Shown piece by piece: positions 24,521-36,800 of a DNA stretch of 64,000 nucleotides. The stretch is taken from positions 51,551,227 through 51,615,226 of the forward strand of contig JAQMRL010000007.1 of assembly GCA_035578175.1 (NCBI GenBank). The letters are read 5' to 3'. Under the pieces are notes generated by a model that was not told the origin of the DNA, did not search any database, and saw only the letters and a program-made list of their open reading frames with translations. The position numbers and the translations under genes were made by a program. This DNA is from Catonia carolina. Taxonomy: Eukaryota; Arthropoda; Insecta; Hemiptera; Achilidae. The number at the start of each line of letters is the position of its first letter. The stretch's first letter is position 1.

Positions 24521-24747
24521 AGCCATGAGACGCGTCGTCTCATGAAAGGGATTTTTTAATGAATAGGTCTAAATTTTCTTTCAGATTCCGATCGATTAAT
24601 AACATTTCTATGTACTGATCCTGAAACATTCTTGAAAGTAAAAAAAAAAAATTCTTGATATTTTTTTAACAATTTCATTGTCTAAAACAAATGAAAGTTA
24701 GGAAATACTATTGATACAAAAATAAGATATGTTCTCATAATACTGAC

Positions 24748-24852
24748 CTCTTGACGAATTAAATTAGCTCGTTCATTACATAATCTAGAAGAAAGCTCCG
24801 TAATTCTTTGATCTACTTCTAACACATCTTTTCTTATTGTTTGCTCCATTAG
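24748..24852 (-). CDS. Exon 10 of the split gene (last one identified)
   Basis: Acceptor atatcgtttcag|CTAATG, donor CAAGAG|GTCAGT, 35 whole codons in phase 0. It encodes LMEQTIRKDVLEVDQRITEL and SSRLCNERANLIRQE, typical coiled-coil composition. There is no stop codon, so the gene continues downstream on the minus strand. Confidence 0.82.
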
Positions 24853-27800
24853 CTGAAACGATATAGTGCATTATTGATAATAGAACAAATAAATGAGGAA
24901 ATTTATAAAAATTGTTTAAACATTTTATCTAGGTATTGATAAAATGAGAAATGTAGGATTTGTTCTCCTGCATTAAAAAGAGTGACTGAAACTAACAGAA
25001 GCTTTAGCTAGAAAAAAATCTATGAGGCTCAGATTTTGAGATGCGTCTTCTACGTGGTGTCCCTGAGTAGGTTGAGCTCTGCTCAACTGAAAAGTAGATC
25101 TCTACGGCTTAAATTATTATTTGATGTAGAGACGTGGACTGAATGTTTAAATAAAACCACTTAAAATTTGTTTTACAAATCTCTATAAAACGAAAACAAA
25201 AAAAAATCAAATAAATACGTAGAGTGTATTGCAGGAACTTGTACGTGTTTTACTCCTCGAAAGATCCTCGTCGACTGGGTAAGATCTTTATTGCTTTCGT
25301 ACGTCCTCGTTGGCATGGTGCTCCACTTGCCGTATGGTGCTTCTTCGCTGCTGTAAGTTTCTCATCACTGCTATTTTGGTTCGATTAGGAAAAAATATTT
25401 TGTTCTTGCTCCTTGAATTTTCTGGTTTTTAATTATCTTCACGTAAGTTAGTCGGGTTCAGTAATCCTTGGTCTCAGTCATCAAGCTTGTTTAGGTTAAT
25501 TATATCGGGTGTAGAGGCGTGGACAGTATTTTAAAAAAAGTAACACCTTAAGGGGAGACTGTATTTTGTTTCCCGTCTATGTTAAATTAGCTATTTTTAG
25601 GTACATTTTTCATAGGATTGGTGAAAGTTACAAAAATGAAACTTTACACACTTACAGTTGTAAAGTGGTTTTAGCTACTGATTTTTTTCAATTTAATCTG
25701 TTGGACCATAAAGTTTTTAAAAGAATAACGAACAACATAAAATTTTTACAATTTTGTTCTAGGTTTTTTGCATATTACTGTTTTTTTGAGCACCTGAGGA
25801 AGTAAAACCAATGTCGGTAAATGTGCATGTACATGATAATTAACTGGTAAAAATTTCAGCCAGGTAGGTTAAATAGTCTAAGAAAAACGTACTTAAGTGT
25901 TAAACATCTAAATTTACGGGAAAAGTCACAAATGAAAAACAAAATGTAGGCCTACACAAACAAGTTCAATATCCCATCAACAGTTGGTTAGAAAGCTGCA
26001 CCAACAGTGGAGAATATTAAAAATAGTGAGCAGTTATTTAAAAATAACTAAAAATTTTTTGCACTAAAACGAGCAATATAAAAATATGAAAAATATTTGT
26101 TTTTGGCGACATGTTAATTTTTTAGGATAAACCTGATAAAAACTTAAAATTTTTCATTAAAATATTTTTTTGTCGTAATTTAATGTTTTTGTGGTAGGTC
26201 TAGGTCTAAACTATTGAAAAACATAAAAAACAGAAAATCAAAATTATCAGTTAAAACCATCATACAGTCTCCCCTTAAATTCGTTTTATAACGACAATTT
26301 AGAGTGTATGTTATGCACAATAAAAAGTAATAGTATAAATAGTTAATACCGTGCGTTCGGAAAGTCGCTGTGCACTGGAATTGTGACTATGGATTTATGA
26401 AAATATGTATAAAGAAATGACTAAGCATTTTGGAAAAAAATTTATTCAATACCTTAATTACATTGTTAAACCGTGATTATATAAGTTCACAAAATACTCG
26501 AGTATGGTCGACAACTAACCCTTGCACTTTACATGAACAGTCCTTACACGAAGCAAAAATTGGAGTCTGGGTTGCTGTGAGTAGAGCACGTATTGTTGGA
26601 CCAATTTTTTTTGCAAACACAATCAATAGTGAACGTTATTGTTCTGATATTTTAGAGAACTTTACGCATCAAATAACACAAGTGGAAATGAATTATGGTT
26701 GGTTCCAACAAGACGGGGCAACAGCACATACATCTAACATCTCAATGGCTTTCCTGCGCAACGTGTTTGGTGAACGAATAATTTCAAAGAATTTGTGGCC
26801 TGCAAGATCTCCTGATCTGACTCTCCCCGATTTCTTTTTATGGGGTGCGGCGAAACAAACTGTGTATCGGAACAGACCACACACGATTGACGAACTTAAA
26901 GCCGCAATAACGGCATACATTCAAGGAATCACTGTTCTTCAGTTGCGAAAGGTGTTTGCAAACAAAATGAAACGAGTGCAATGCTGTATTGATGCCAATG
27001 GAGGTCATTTCGAACACCTTCTATAAACAATGTAATCACGGTTTAACAATGTAATTAAGGTATTGAATAAATTTTTTTCCAAAATGCTTAGTCATTTCTT
27101 TATACATATTTTCATAAATCCATAGTCACAATTCCAGTGCACAGCGACTTTCCGAACGCACGGTAGTAATTATAGAAATGAACTTTCGTCTTTTACAATT
27201 TTTAATGAATTTAAATTTATCAGCTGGAAGCAAGTACCCTGCATATGTTAGTTGTAACCTAAAGAATAAAAAACGGCTTCCAAATGACGCGAAACATTCA
27301 ACAATTATATATAAACAACCTAAAGCTTTTGTTACTGAAGCTTTGTGTCCAATCCTGGGAAATCGACTCATAAGAATTCTTCTGAATTACGATCATGAAG
27401 ATCGTTTAAGGAATTCTATAATATAAAAAAGCCGTTCTATCCGACCTTACTCCACATTCTTCATGAGGATGATTGTGAGGCGAATGCGGTTTTGTGAATC
27501 AGTTGCTATCCGTAATGAACCATCAAACTTTATGGACGATTTTGCTCTTTGGGGTATTTTGAAAGAATTAGTGATTTCTTCAAAACAGAAAAATCTAGCT
27601 GAATTGAAAATGCATTTATCTTCATTAATTAGATAAACAGTCATTGTCGAATACTATTGAATCAGTTCTAAGTCGTTTTATGAAGTGTATAGTAATAATG
27701 GTGGACATTTTGAATGATTTCGATAAAATGATAGTATATTAAGTATAAAGTTGACGCAATGAGTAATTTTATTCCTCGTAAGTTTATTGTTATAATTCTT

Positions 27801-30800
27801 AAAAAAATTTGGAAGATGCAACTTGACCTGCTTGTACTGTTTTCGCCTCTCCCAATCCTGTGCATCGATACTTTTCCCCTACTTTTGATCCAGCTGTTAA
27901 TAATTATCTCTGACGCTGATTCAACTATCACAAAGGGGCAGTTAGAGAGGAAACTGTTCCACAGTCTTCAGTTGGCACATGCACATAGGAAATGTTTAAC
28001 TGTGTTGTTCTGTTATAGTTTACTTTCACAACTTATATGTTCGTAGAGAAAATGACATATATGCCACCCTGCATAGAAATAATTATTAAGCTGGAGTAGT
28101 GGTCAACATAATTGGGTTCTATGCCACGGACCCCTGCATCGATTCCTGGTCAGATTATTTCCATCTTTTATTTTTATTTGTCATCCTAAACTGTCTGGAT
28201 TAACATTAATGTGCAGAACCAGACATAAAACAAAACAAAAAAGATCAAAGACGGTACTTACATGTCTTATCCATTGGTGAAGGGCTGAAGCACGTTTTTG
28301 AAAACTTGAATAAGCTTCTAAACCATGAGTAAAACGATCAGTGACTTGCATATCTGTATAGAGATATTCAATAACCTGGAAATTTATTAGAAAACAATTT
28401 CAAAATCTATCATAAAATTTTTCTTTTTCTAATTATAATACCGTACTTCAGTGCTTCTAGTGTCCAGTTCAATGCTTCAGGACAGTTAACAGTTTCTTTT
28501 AGAATTAACAAAAGTGACTGGTAATTCCACAAAATAAGAGTAAATTCATTACCAATGGACAATGAGTTATTGATAATATTTCCGTCTTTATTCAGTAACA
28601 TGTCTATATTATTATTAATGTTCTAATGAAGTATTTAGGGTTACTGAACATATGCGAATGCACAAATTCCCTCACCCGTTTTTTCAAGGTTCAGATTTTA
28701 CGTCACTTCGAATGCGGGTGTCCGACCAGACGTTAGCACTGTAAATCGAAAACCAACTGTACATTTATTTATTTAATAAAGTTTTACATGTGAGAGCAAC
28801 AGGTAAGACCCAATACTGCTCTCTTAAAACATGCATAACAATACAATCGTAATTTAATTAGCTTATAATATATACAATAATGATGCTTATAACCTACAAT
28901 ATTATAACCTTATATTCATAACCTACAATATAATAATGAATGTACTAATGATTATAACAATACATATGAATATGAATAATATAATAATAAAATGAATAAT
29001 ATAATAATAATATGAATAATATAATGAATATGAAGAATATAAAATATGACCATGATGAATATAATATTTTAATATGATAGTATATAATATAATTATGTAA
29101 TAATATAATGATATAAGATTGAATATAATACACACAAACAAACATAAAAATTTAAAAGAAGCATTTACTGTAGGCCTATATACTTACAAATAAATTACAG
29201 TATAATTTGGAAAGAAAAGAAAAAAAAGATTAAAGATAGAAAGAAAAAAGAAAAGAAAATAAAAGAAAAAGAAGAAAGAAAGAAAAAATACCAGAACAGG
29301 AGCCGTGGAACAAAAATTCGAATTTAGGAATACATTTTTTTTTTATAACTTAACTGATTGTCAAAAAAGGTCAATAATACGAACAGATTTATCGTAAAGT
29401 CTCTTAGAAACTGTAATATATTGTACAATACTGTTATTAATTTAAGAACTGAACACACTTTTTTGCAAAGGATGACTGACTGTCAGAAAAAGGATCAATA
29501 ATATTGTTACATTTATTATAAAGTGTCAGCATTCTATTTACTGGGGAATTTTCATGGTACAACGTTCTGTTTCTGGGAATGTAAAAAAATCTATTAAACC
29601 TAGGTCTTAATAATGGAGCACTTAGTGACATGTGCTCAATTACGCCTGGTATATCAATTTTATTGTTCAAAATTTTGTAAATCAGTAAGAGTGAATTCAA
29701 GTCTCGTCTATTTTCAAGCGACATTATATTGAACGATTTTCTCAGCTCATTAGTCGGAAGGGAATAATGACATATTTCATTATGCTTTTTAAAATACAAA
29801 TACCTTAGAAACCTGTTCTGAATTTTTTCAATTTTTAATTTAGCGGCTATTGAATAAGGTTGCCATACAATTGATGCATATTCCAGTTTACTCCTTGTTA
29901 ATGATGAATATAACATAGTAATTACATTAGTATCAGAAAAACATCGGGAATTTCTCATGAGAAAACCTAGAAGTCTGTACGCAACATTTATCAACAATTC
30001 AATATGCTTATCAAAGGTCAGTGTGTTTTGAAAAATTACACCAAGATCTCTGATAGAACTGACACTTTCTAGTAAGCTACCGTTTATGTTGTATGTTGCC
30101 AACTGCTGATTTCTCTTACGCGTAAATGATACAGTTTTAGTCTTGCTGGTGTTAACAGTTAGTTTGTTATGAGTACACCAATTAAATATATTATCTAAGT
30201 CTTTTTGAAGCAATAACATATCATCATTATTATTTATCGCCTTGTAAAGCTTTATGGCATCCGCAAACATTAAACAGCTTGAGTACTGAATAGATGATGG
30301 TAGATCGTTTATAAGTAACAGGAAAAATAATGGACCAAGATTGGAACCTTGAGGTACTCCTGCTTTAATTATAAACTCAGAGGATTCATGATTATTAAAT
30401 GATACGTACAGTCTTCTGTTCGATAAATAACTAGCTAAAAACGATACAAGATCCACTGAGAAACCAAAAGTGAAAAACTTTCTTAACAGCGTACAGGTCA
30501 TTTGTTCTAGCTAGAAGCTTTCCCTCCAACGCTATGTGCCGCTGAGCTGTTCTGTTTAGTGGTGGGGGAAGCACCTCGTTGTTGTAACATAGTTTACGGT
30601 TAGAAAGAGAGGGAATGATGATTAAGTGAGAAGGAGACAACACTTGCCCCTTTGAAACTATCCCTACTCTACCTACTCGCCCTCCTCTTACAAGCTTCTT
30701 CCAAAAACAAACGTACTATATCATGATCAACTTTGCCAAATGCTTTAGCCATATCTATGTATATAACATCTGTTTTAGCACCTTGATCCATTTGTTTAGA

Positions 30801-33800
30801 TATAAAATGAGTGAAAAGAAGTAAATTACTGGTTGTCGATCTTAAGGGCATAAAACCATATTGTTTCGGAGTGATAGCAGTCTTAACATGATCGAATATT
30901 TTTTTGTATATTATAAATTCAAAAACTTTAGCTACGGAATTTATTAAAGAGGATAGGTCGGTAATTCTTAATATCATTTAATTTTCCAGCTTTCGGCACT
31001 GGAGTAATTTTAGCTTCTTTCCATTGGGAAGGAAAAACCCTGTTTTAATAGATAGAGAAAATAAAAAATGCAATGGATATTTTAATAGTTCCTGACATCC
31101 TTTTAAAATATAAGCTGGTATACCATCAGGACCACAAGATCTTGTAGATTTTAGATGCTTAATAGCTGACACTACTTCATCAAGGGTAATTTCCGTGATG
31201 GTTAAATTATCCAAAATTGGCTCGTCAACCATGTTTTGATGTAAGCGTTTAACATCATATGTGGGATTAAAGCCTTCATAAACAGATGAGAAATAGTTTG
31301 AAAACGCCTCACAGACATCATCACCCGTAAATTCTTTGTTATCAAGTACAAATGATCTTATTTCATTTCTATTTGCTCTTTGACCATTTATATGGTTCCA
31401 AAAGATTTTTATATTTTTTTCTAAGTTAGTTAAATAAATGTTATGAGCAAATTTTATATCCTTTTTCAGCGAAGCTCTAATTTCTATAAATTTAGTTTCA
31501 TAGTATTTAGACAGCTTTCGCTTCTTTGCAAATCTGTTTTTTAACTTAAGGTTCTTTATTATTTGAGAGTTAAACCAGGGAGGATATTTAGATTTAGTAA
31601 TATTATTCACTTGAGGAATACACGATTTAAAAACATTATTAATTATTTCATAAAACTCGTCAACAGCAGATTCGATATTAATACAGTTGTATAAAGTTTT
31701 CCAGTCTACGCTCATTAACGAGTAATATAATTTATAAAAATTTGCTCGTTTGAAGTTATAATAAGTTCTATTTAAAGAGAAATTACTGACAGAATCATTA
31801 ATCTTTATCGGTACATTAACAATAATAGAGGGATGATGATTATCTTCCGGAACCAAAGGATCATCGCAACGTTCAACTTTAGCTGAGAGAGAACTCAACA
31901 CAAGATCTAATGTTCTACCGATTTTGTTTAGAATACCATTGAATGAGCTTAAATTAATAAAAGACATAAAATTATAAAGACATTTAGCAATTGTAGAGCC
32001 AGTGTAAAGATTATATTTGTTACCAATAACCTCTGGAATATTAAAATCTCCTACCACTATGTTTTCATTACAACAAATATTGTCATTTGATAAGACAAAG
32101 TCAAAATAATTTTGGTAAACATTTAATTTACATGCGGAATGTTAATGGTAGATTTCTATTGATAGCTTCATTCTTTCACAGACAATGTTTTATTTTGCGG
32201 TTAAATTCCATTTTAAGTTAGCTGCAATTTAAAAAAAAAAATTTTTCTTTATCTACATCACGCTACCTCCTCACCCTTATCATAACACATTTCAATTTCA
32301 TCTTTCCAAGATCGTTCACGCTTAGCAAAATATTTGTTCTGCCGTGACGGATAAAACGGAACGACGGACAATCGAGAGTTCATTGCATTAATTTTTTCAC
32401 TCCTTAGCCTACTATAAATAGAATTCTTAAAAGAAGACCAAACTAATTGATGAAATTTCACAAAAATCATACTAACTTGTAAAAGTGCATTGATTTCTCT
32501 TGTAGTGCAATATGGAAACTCAACCCCAAGTAGAATGGACTGTGCTGTTTGTATACATAGTGCTGCTTCTTGAATAGAATTTCTACAATCAGTTGCCAAA
32601 CGAAAACGAGTATCAGAATTCCTAGAACATATTGAAATGTAAGCGCAAATGTTTATAAATATTTGTAAAAAAAATAAGTTACAAATACACAATTGGTCAC
32701 TTTCCCCATTTAATGGGATCATTTTTGCGATTTGTGTTTTATGTTCAAATAACTTATTTGTTATGTTTAATGTACAAGGGCGGATTTTTCAATCTCCGAT
32801 TGGTCATAAATTGATACACGTGAATACAAAAAAAAAAAAATGTTTTATTATTAAAAGTTACGTACACTTATGGTTACTTTTCGACATAATCACCTTGACG
32901 ATAAAAGCATTTGTCGTACCTGTGAAGCTTTACAATACCCTCTTCATAAACTGATACCGCCAATGAATTTAATTGAGTCTAGACGTTGCCTCAAAGCTCT
33001 TTGTTGTGTTTCTTGTGGAGTTTATACAACCAGCGACCACGGTTAATGCAGTTGTTTATTGTGGAACCTTACGAAGTTTAGCCATTCACAGTAAAAGATA
33101 GCCATTCAAATCAAAAGAAGGTGTTTCTTGTGGAGTTTATACAACCAGCGACCACGGTTAATGCAGTTGTTTATTGTGGAACCTTACGAAGTTTAGCCAT
33201 TCACAACAAAAGAGAGCCTTTCAAATCAAAAGAAGAGACATGCTGACTTCTGGAATTGTTCTGATTCATGATAACGCTCTTCCACACAGTGCTGGTGTAA
33301 CCCAACGCCCTCTTTGAACAATTTCAATGGGAGATTTTCGATCAACCGCCGTAGAGAGCTGACCTAGCACCAAGTGATATCCATCTTTTCTCTGAACTGA
33401 TGAAGTGGCTGGGTGCAGTGCTTCTAAACTAATGAAAAGCTGTAAGACAACGTCAAGATTCATTTAAATTCATTGGCGCAACTTTTTATGAAGAGGGTAT
33501 TGGAAAGCTTGTTCACAAATACAACAAATGCCTCAATCGTCAAGGTGATTATGTCGAAAAGTAGGAGTTTTTTTTTGTTTAACGTCCGACTGTTCTGCAA
33601 TTACTGCTAATGCAGACGGTGAAGGATGAAATGATTTTTTGTAACGTATGAAAATATGCCGTGCCTGAATGGGATTCGAACCCAAGACCGTATGATGAGA
33701 GGCGAGCACGTTACCAATTACGCCAATGCGGCCAGCAGAAAAGCAGGAAAAGTGTTCGTAACTTTTAATAATAAAACAGTTTTCAATGTTCACTTGTCTC

Positions 33801-36800
33801 TTATTTATAGCCTATCGGAGGTTGCAACAACGGCCTTCGTACATATTTATTAAAAAACAAATTATTTAAAAGAACCTATGATTGGTTTCTAGACACGTAT
33901 TAACACGGAACCTACTTCTGAACCGTTTTCTCAAAAACTGTCGAAGTTAGCAAACTGAAGCTTCACAGACTTATCTACAAATTTAGTTTACACGTGTGGT
34001 AATAAAATTAATAATTTTGCGTTAGGTTTGAGGTATAAGAAAATTAATAATTCCGTAAAAATATTTCACCTTTATTAATACTTTGTAGTCAACTTGCCGT
34101 AATATTTTTAAATAATTTTACTACATTATTTACAATTGATTTTGATATTGTGCTTGAAATAATTATTAACAATCGTAAAATAAAAAATACACCATTTTAC
34201 GCAAAATAAAAAAATAAAAAATTTTAGGTTAAAGAGCAAAAAGTGATTTATATACGAATTTCGAGTTACAGGTCCCATATAGATTGAAAGCTTCATATTA
34301 TAGAAATGAATAAATAAACAAAGATAAATAATAAAAGGTTTAAACAGAAATAGACTAAGAATAATAAGAAAACCTACTAGTAAATCTATTATGACAATAA
34401 TAATAGTAGTGGTTCGTGATAATAGAGAAATTTCTAAGGGAATAAGTTTATTGTTTGTTGTAATAAATTGCTTATTGTATGAGGTGGAGTGTATTAAACA
34501 AGGATAATGGATTGCAATGAATGGAATGTTTTGATAGGAATTCTCGGAAATCTAAACTAGTAGAATCGTTTGTTTTTATTTTGATTCCTTCTACCATGTT
34601 CTTGTAAAACGGATAAAGTTTAGAAGGGTTTCGATTAACTATCAGACCGCAGGTATAAAACAGTAAGCGCCTCTGTAGTTAGTAAGTATACTGGATCTAA
34701 GTTATCTTAGCGTGATGTATGAATGCGCAATAGCGCATCTCGTGGCGTTAGTAGGCGAGGCATCGTTGTAGTGGGGGTACAAAGCGAACTAATAGCCTAG
34801 CCCACGTCAGTCACATTTCAACCTTCGGTCTGTTAACATTGAAGAGTATACGTTTCGCTTCACTAGTATTTTCAATACAATATTATTATTTATAATGCTA
34901 TCTCTCTCAGGTACTCAATCTCTCTCACTCAACTTCTCCACCACTCCAATACCATCCATCCCTACTACCTGCGCAGAAATCACGCTAAGATAACTTAGTT
35001 ATATATTGTACTTGATTGTGAATGAATTAGTGTTCGGGCCGTTTGGAAATAATGTCGTTACGGGACCACTTCTTAATTACGTTAATTGTTCGTGTGCGTT
35101 GTGTGGTATCAAATGGTTATGGACAGGTAAACTATGGTTTTGATCGTTAAGTGACATTATCTTACTTATAGTCAAGTTTACTTTAAACTTTGAAGTAAGT
35201 TGTTTGAAGTAATCTAATTCTAATTTGTTAGTAGTCTAAGCTTAATAATCGATTGTAGTTATTAATTGTGTAATAACAAATGATTGTCATACTAAGTTTC
35301 AAGGAAATCTGTTTATTATTTATTATTCCCAGATCCCGAACGAACCTAGGCTTAGGTGTTACAATATGAACGTATGGGAAGGCTGTGTTGGCTGTATCTC
35401 ACTGCTGGAGTGAAGAGGTGATTGGGAGCCTCCAACAAATAATATTTAGATCTAGAACGTAGCTTTCTAATGCACCCAGTAAATAAAGTGCGAAAAATAG
35501 ATTCTTTTTTATATTTAATGGAATTATCCTTAGATCTGGAAGACAATTCAAAACAACCTTTATGAGTTGGTTGAATAAACCTTAGAATTCTAGTTTCAGC
35601 TTAATTCAAGACGGATAACCCACGAACAAAAGTACACCCATACACAAACATCCTTCTGAAAACTACGTTTCTTGGTTTCAGGGGTCATGTTTTGATGTTT
35701 TTAGAAATAATATTTAATTATTGTATGTATACCGTTTTATCGGACCAGTTCTCTTACATTATTATGATCCAAAACTGTACTCAACAAGACTCAATATTCA
35801 TAATTTCAAGTTAAGTACAATTATTTTCTTTATTACAGTAAAGAGTAACGAAACAGTTATTCATTACACTCGGTTTTCAGATTATATAGTACAACATAGT
35901 TAGATAACATAATAAAGTTCTAGTAGCAGCCTCTGAGAAGGAAATAAAAGGAATTTTTGATCGTATAACGTAAGTTTAGGAGGAGAAATAGGTACCTTAA
36001 AATCAACTTAAAAAAAACGAAAGTAGACTTTGTTTTGCAAGAGATAAATTTGCTTTCAGTAAACATCATGCAGTCAGTAAATATCATGCGCTATTGTAGT
36101 TTGTAAAAACATTAGGCAGTCTGCTTACGAAAAAATTTAAAAGAATTTAAAAGAATTTTAAAAATAATTTTTAAAATTTACAAAATTGATAATAACCAAA
36201 AACACTACTAATTTTAAAAATAATTTTTTAAATTTACAAAATTGATAATAACCAAAAAAGCCTTGGTTAATATGTTTTAAAGAGACTAATAGTAAGAATT
36301 AAATAAATGAATAGAACTACAAATAGAGAAAAAACAGTACCTACTGAAACGTGTAATTTTAATAGACAAAAACCTTCTTGTTAGAAATGTATAATTTTAC
36401 ATTTCTAACAAGAAGGTTTTTAGTATATTAAAATTACACGTTTCAGTAGGTACTGTTTTTTTCTCTATTTGTAGTTCTATTCATTTATTTAATTCTTACT
36501 ATTAGTCTCTTTAAAACATATTAACCAAGGCTTTTTAACTAGAATAGTACTCGTGAATTGAGCATAACAACCGACAGGCAGGCACCTTCGCTCCTCTCCG
36601 TTTCAGTTTACTTTCTCTTAGTACCAGTGTTCGCGCATTCTACAGTTTATGTGAAATCTAACAACCCCTGATAGTGGCAGAACCATAAGCCTATTGATAA
36701 AGTAAATATTTAACAGAAAATTAAATAATTGAAGAAGTAAGTTAGTTATGCCTGAAGTTTGATAATTAATGACCACAGAAGTAGTAGCCGGCCGCATTGG

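Larger units (their letters stand above)
28758..32140 (-). mobile_element. Jockey/CR1-type LINE in intron 7, 5'-truncated
   Basis: The coding order on - is endonuclease end, then reverse transcriptase. The 3' UTR contains AT-rich ataata runs and a purine tract (29207-29290). It ends in an (AAAT)n tail, seen on + as tttatttatttaataaag at 28763-28782. The clade is inferred from RT motifs. No target duplication was found. Confidence 0.75.
32775..33839 (+). mobile_element. Mariner derivative (family F), copy 2, carrying SINE A
   Basis: Left end TACAAGGGCGGATTTTTCAA and the complement of the right end TACGAAGGCCGTTGTTGCAA match and are bounded by TA. Both arms contain the transposase C-terminal codons (cgacataatcaccttgacg and its inverse). 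The middle keeps IVLIHDNA on +. It is interrupted by SINE A and contains an internal 115-bp tandem duplication. Confidence 0.75.

Noticed and set aside
27759..28046. Plus- and minus-strand open stretches between the transposase fragment and the SINE-like element
   Set aside because: No recognisable motif, no splice-compatible ends, and codon content looks random.
35052..35126. ATG followed by 25 open codons and CAG|GTAAAC, looking like a plus-strand first exon
   Set aside because: Short, no matching downstream exon found, and the region downstream shows weak similarity to 58.9-59.2 kb, suggesting an old repeat.
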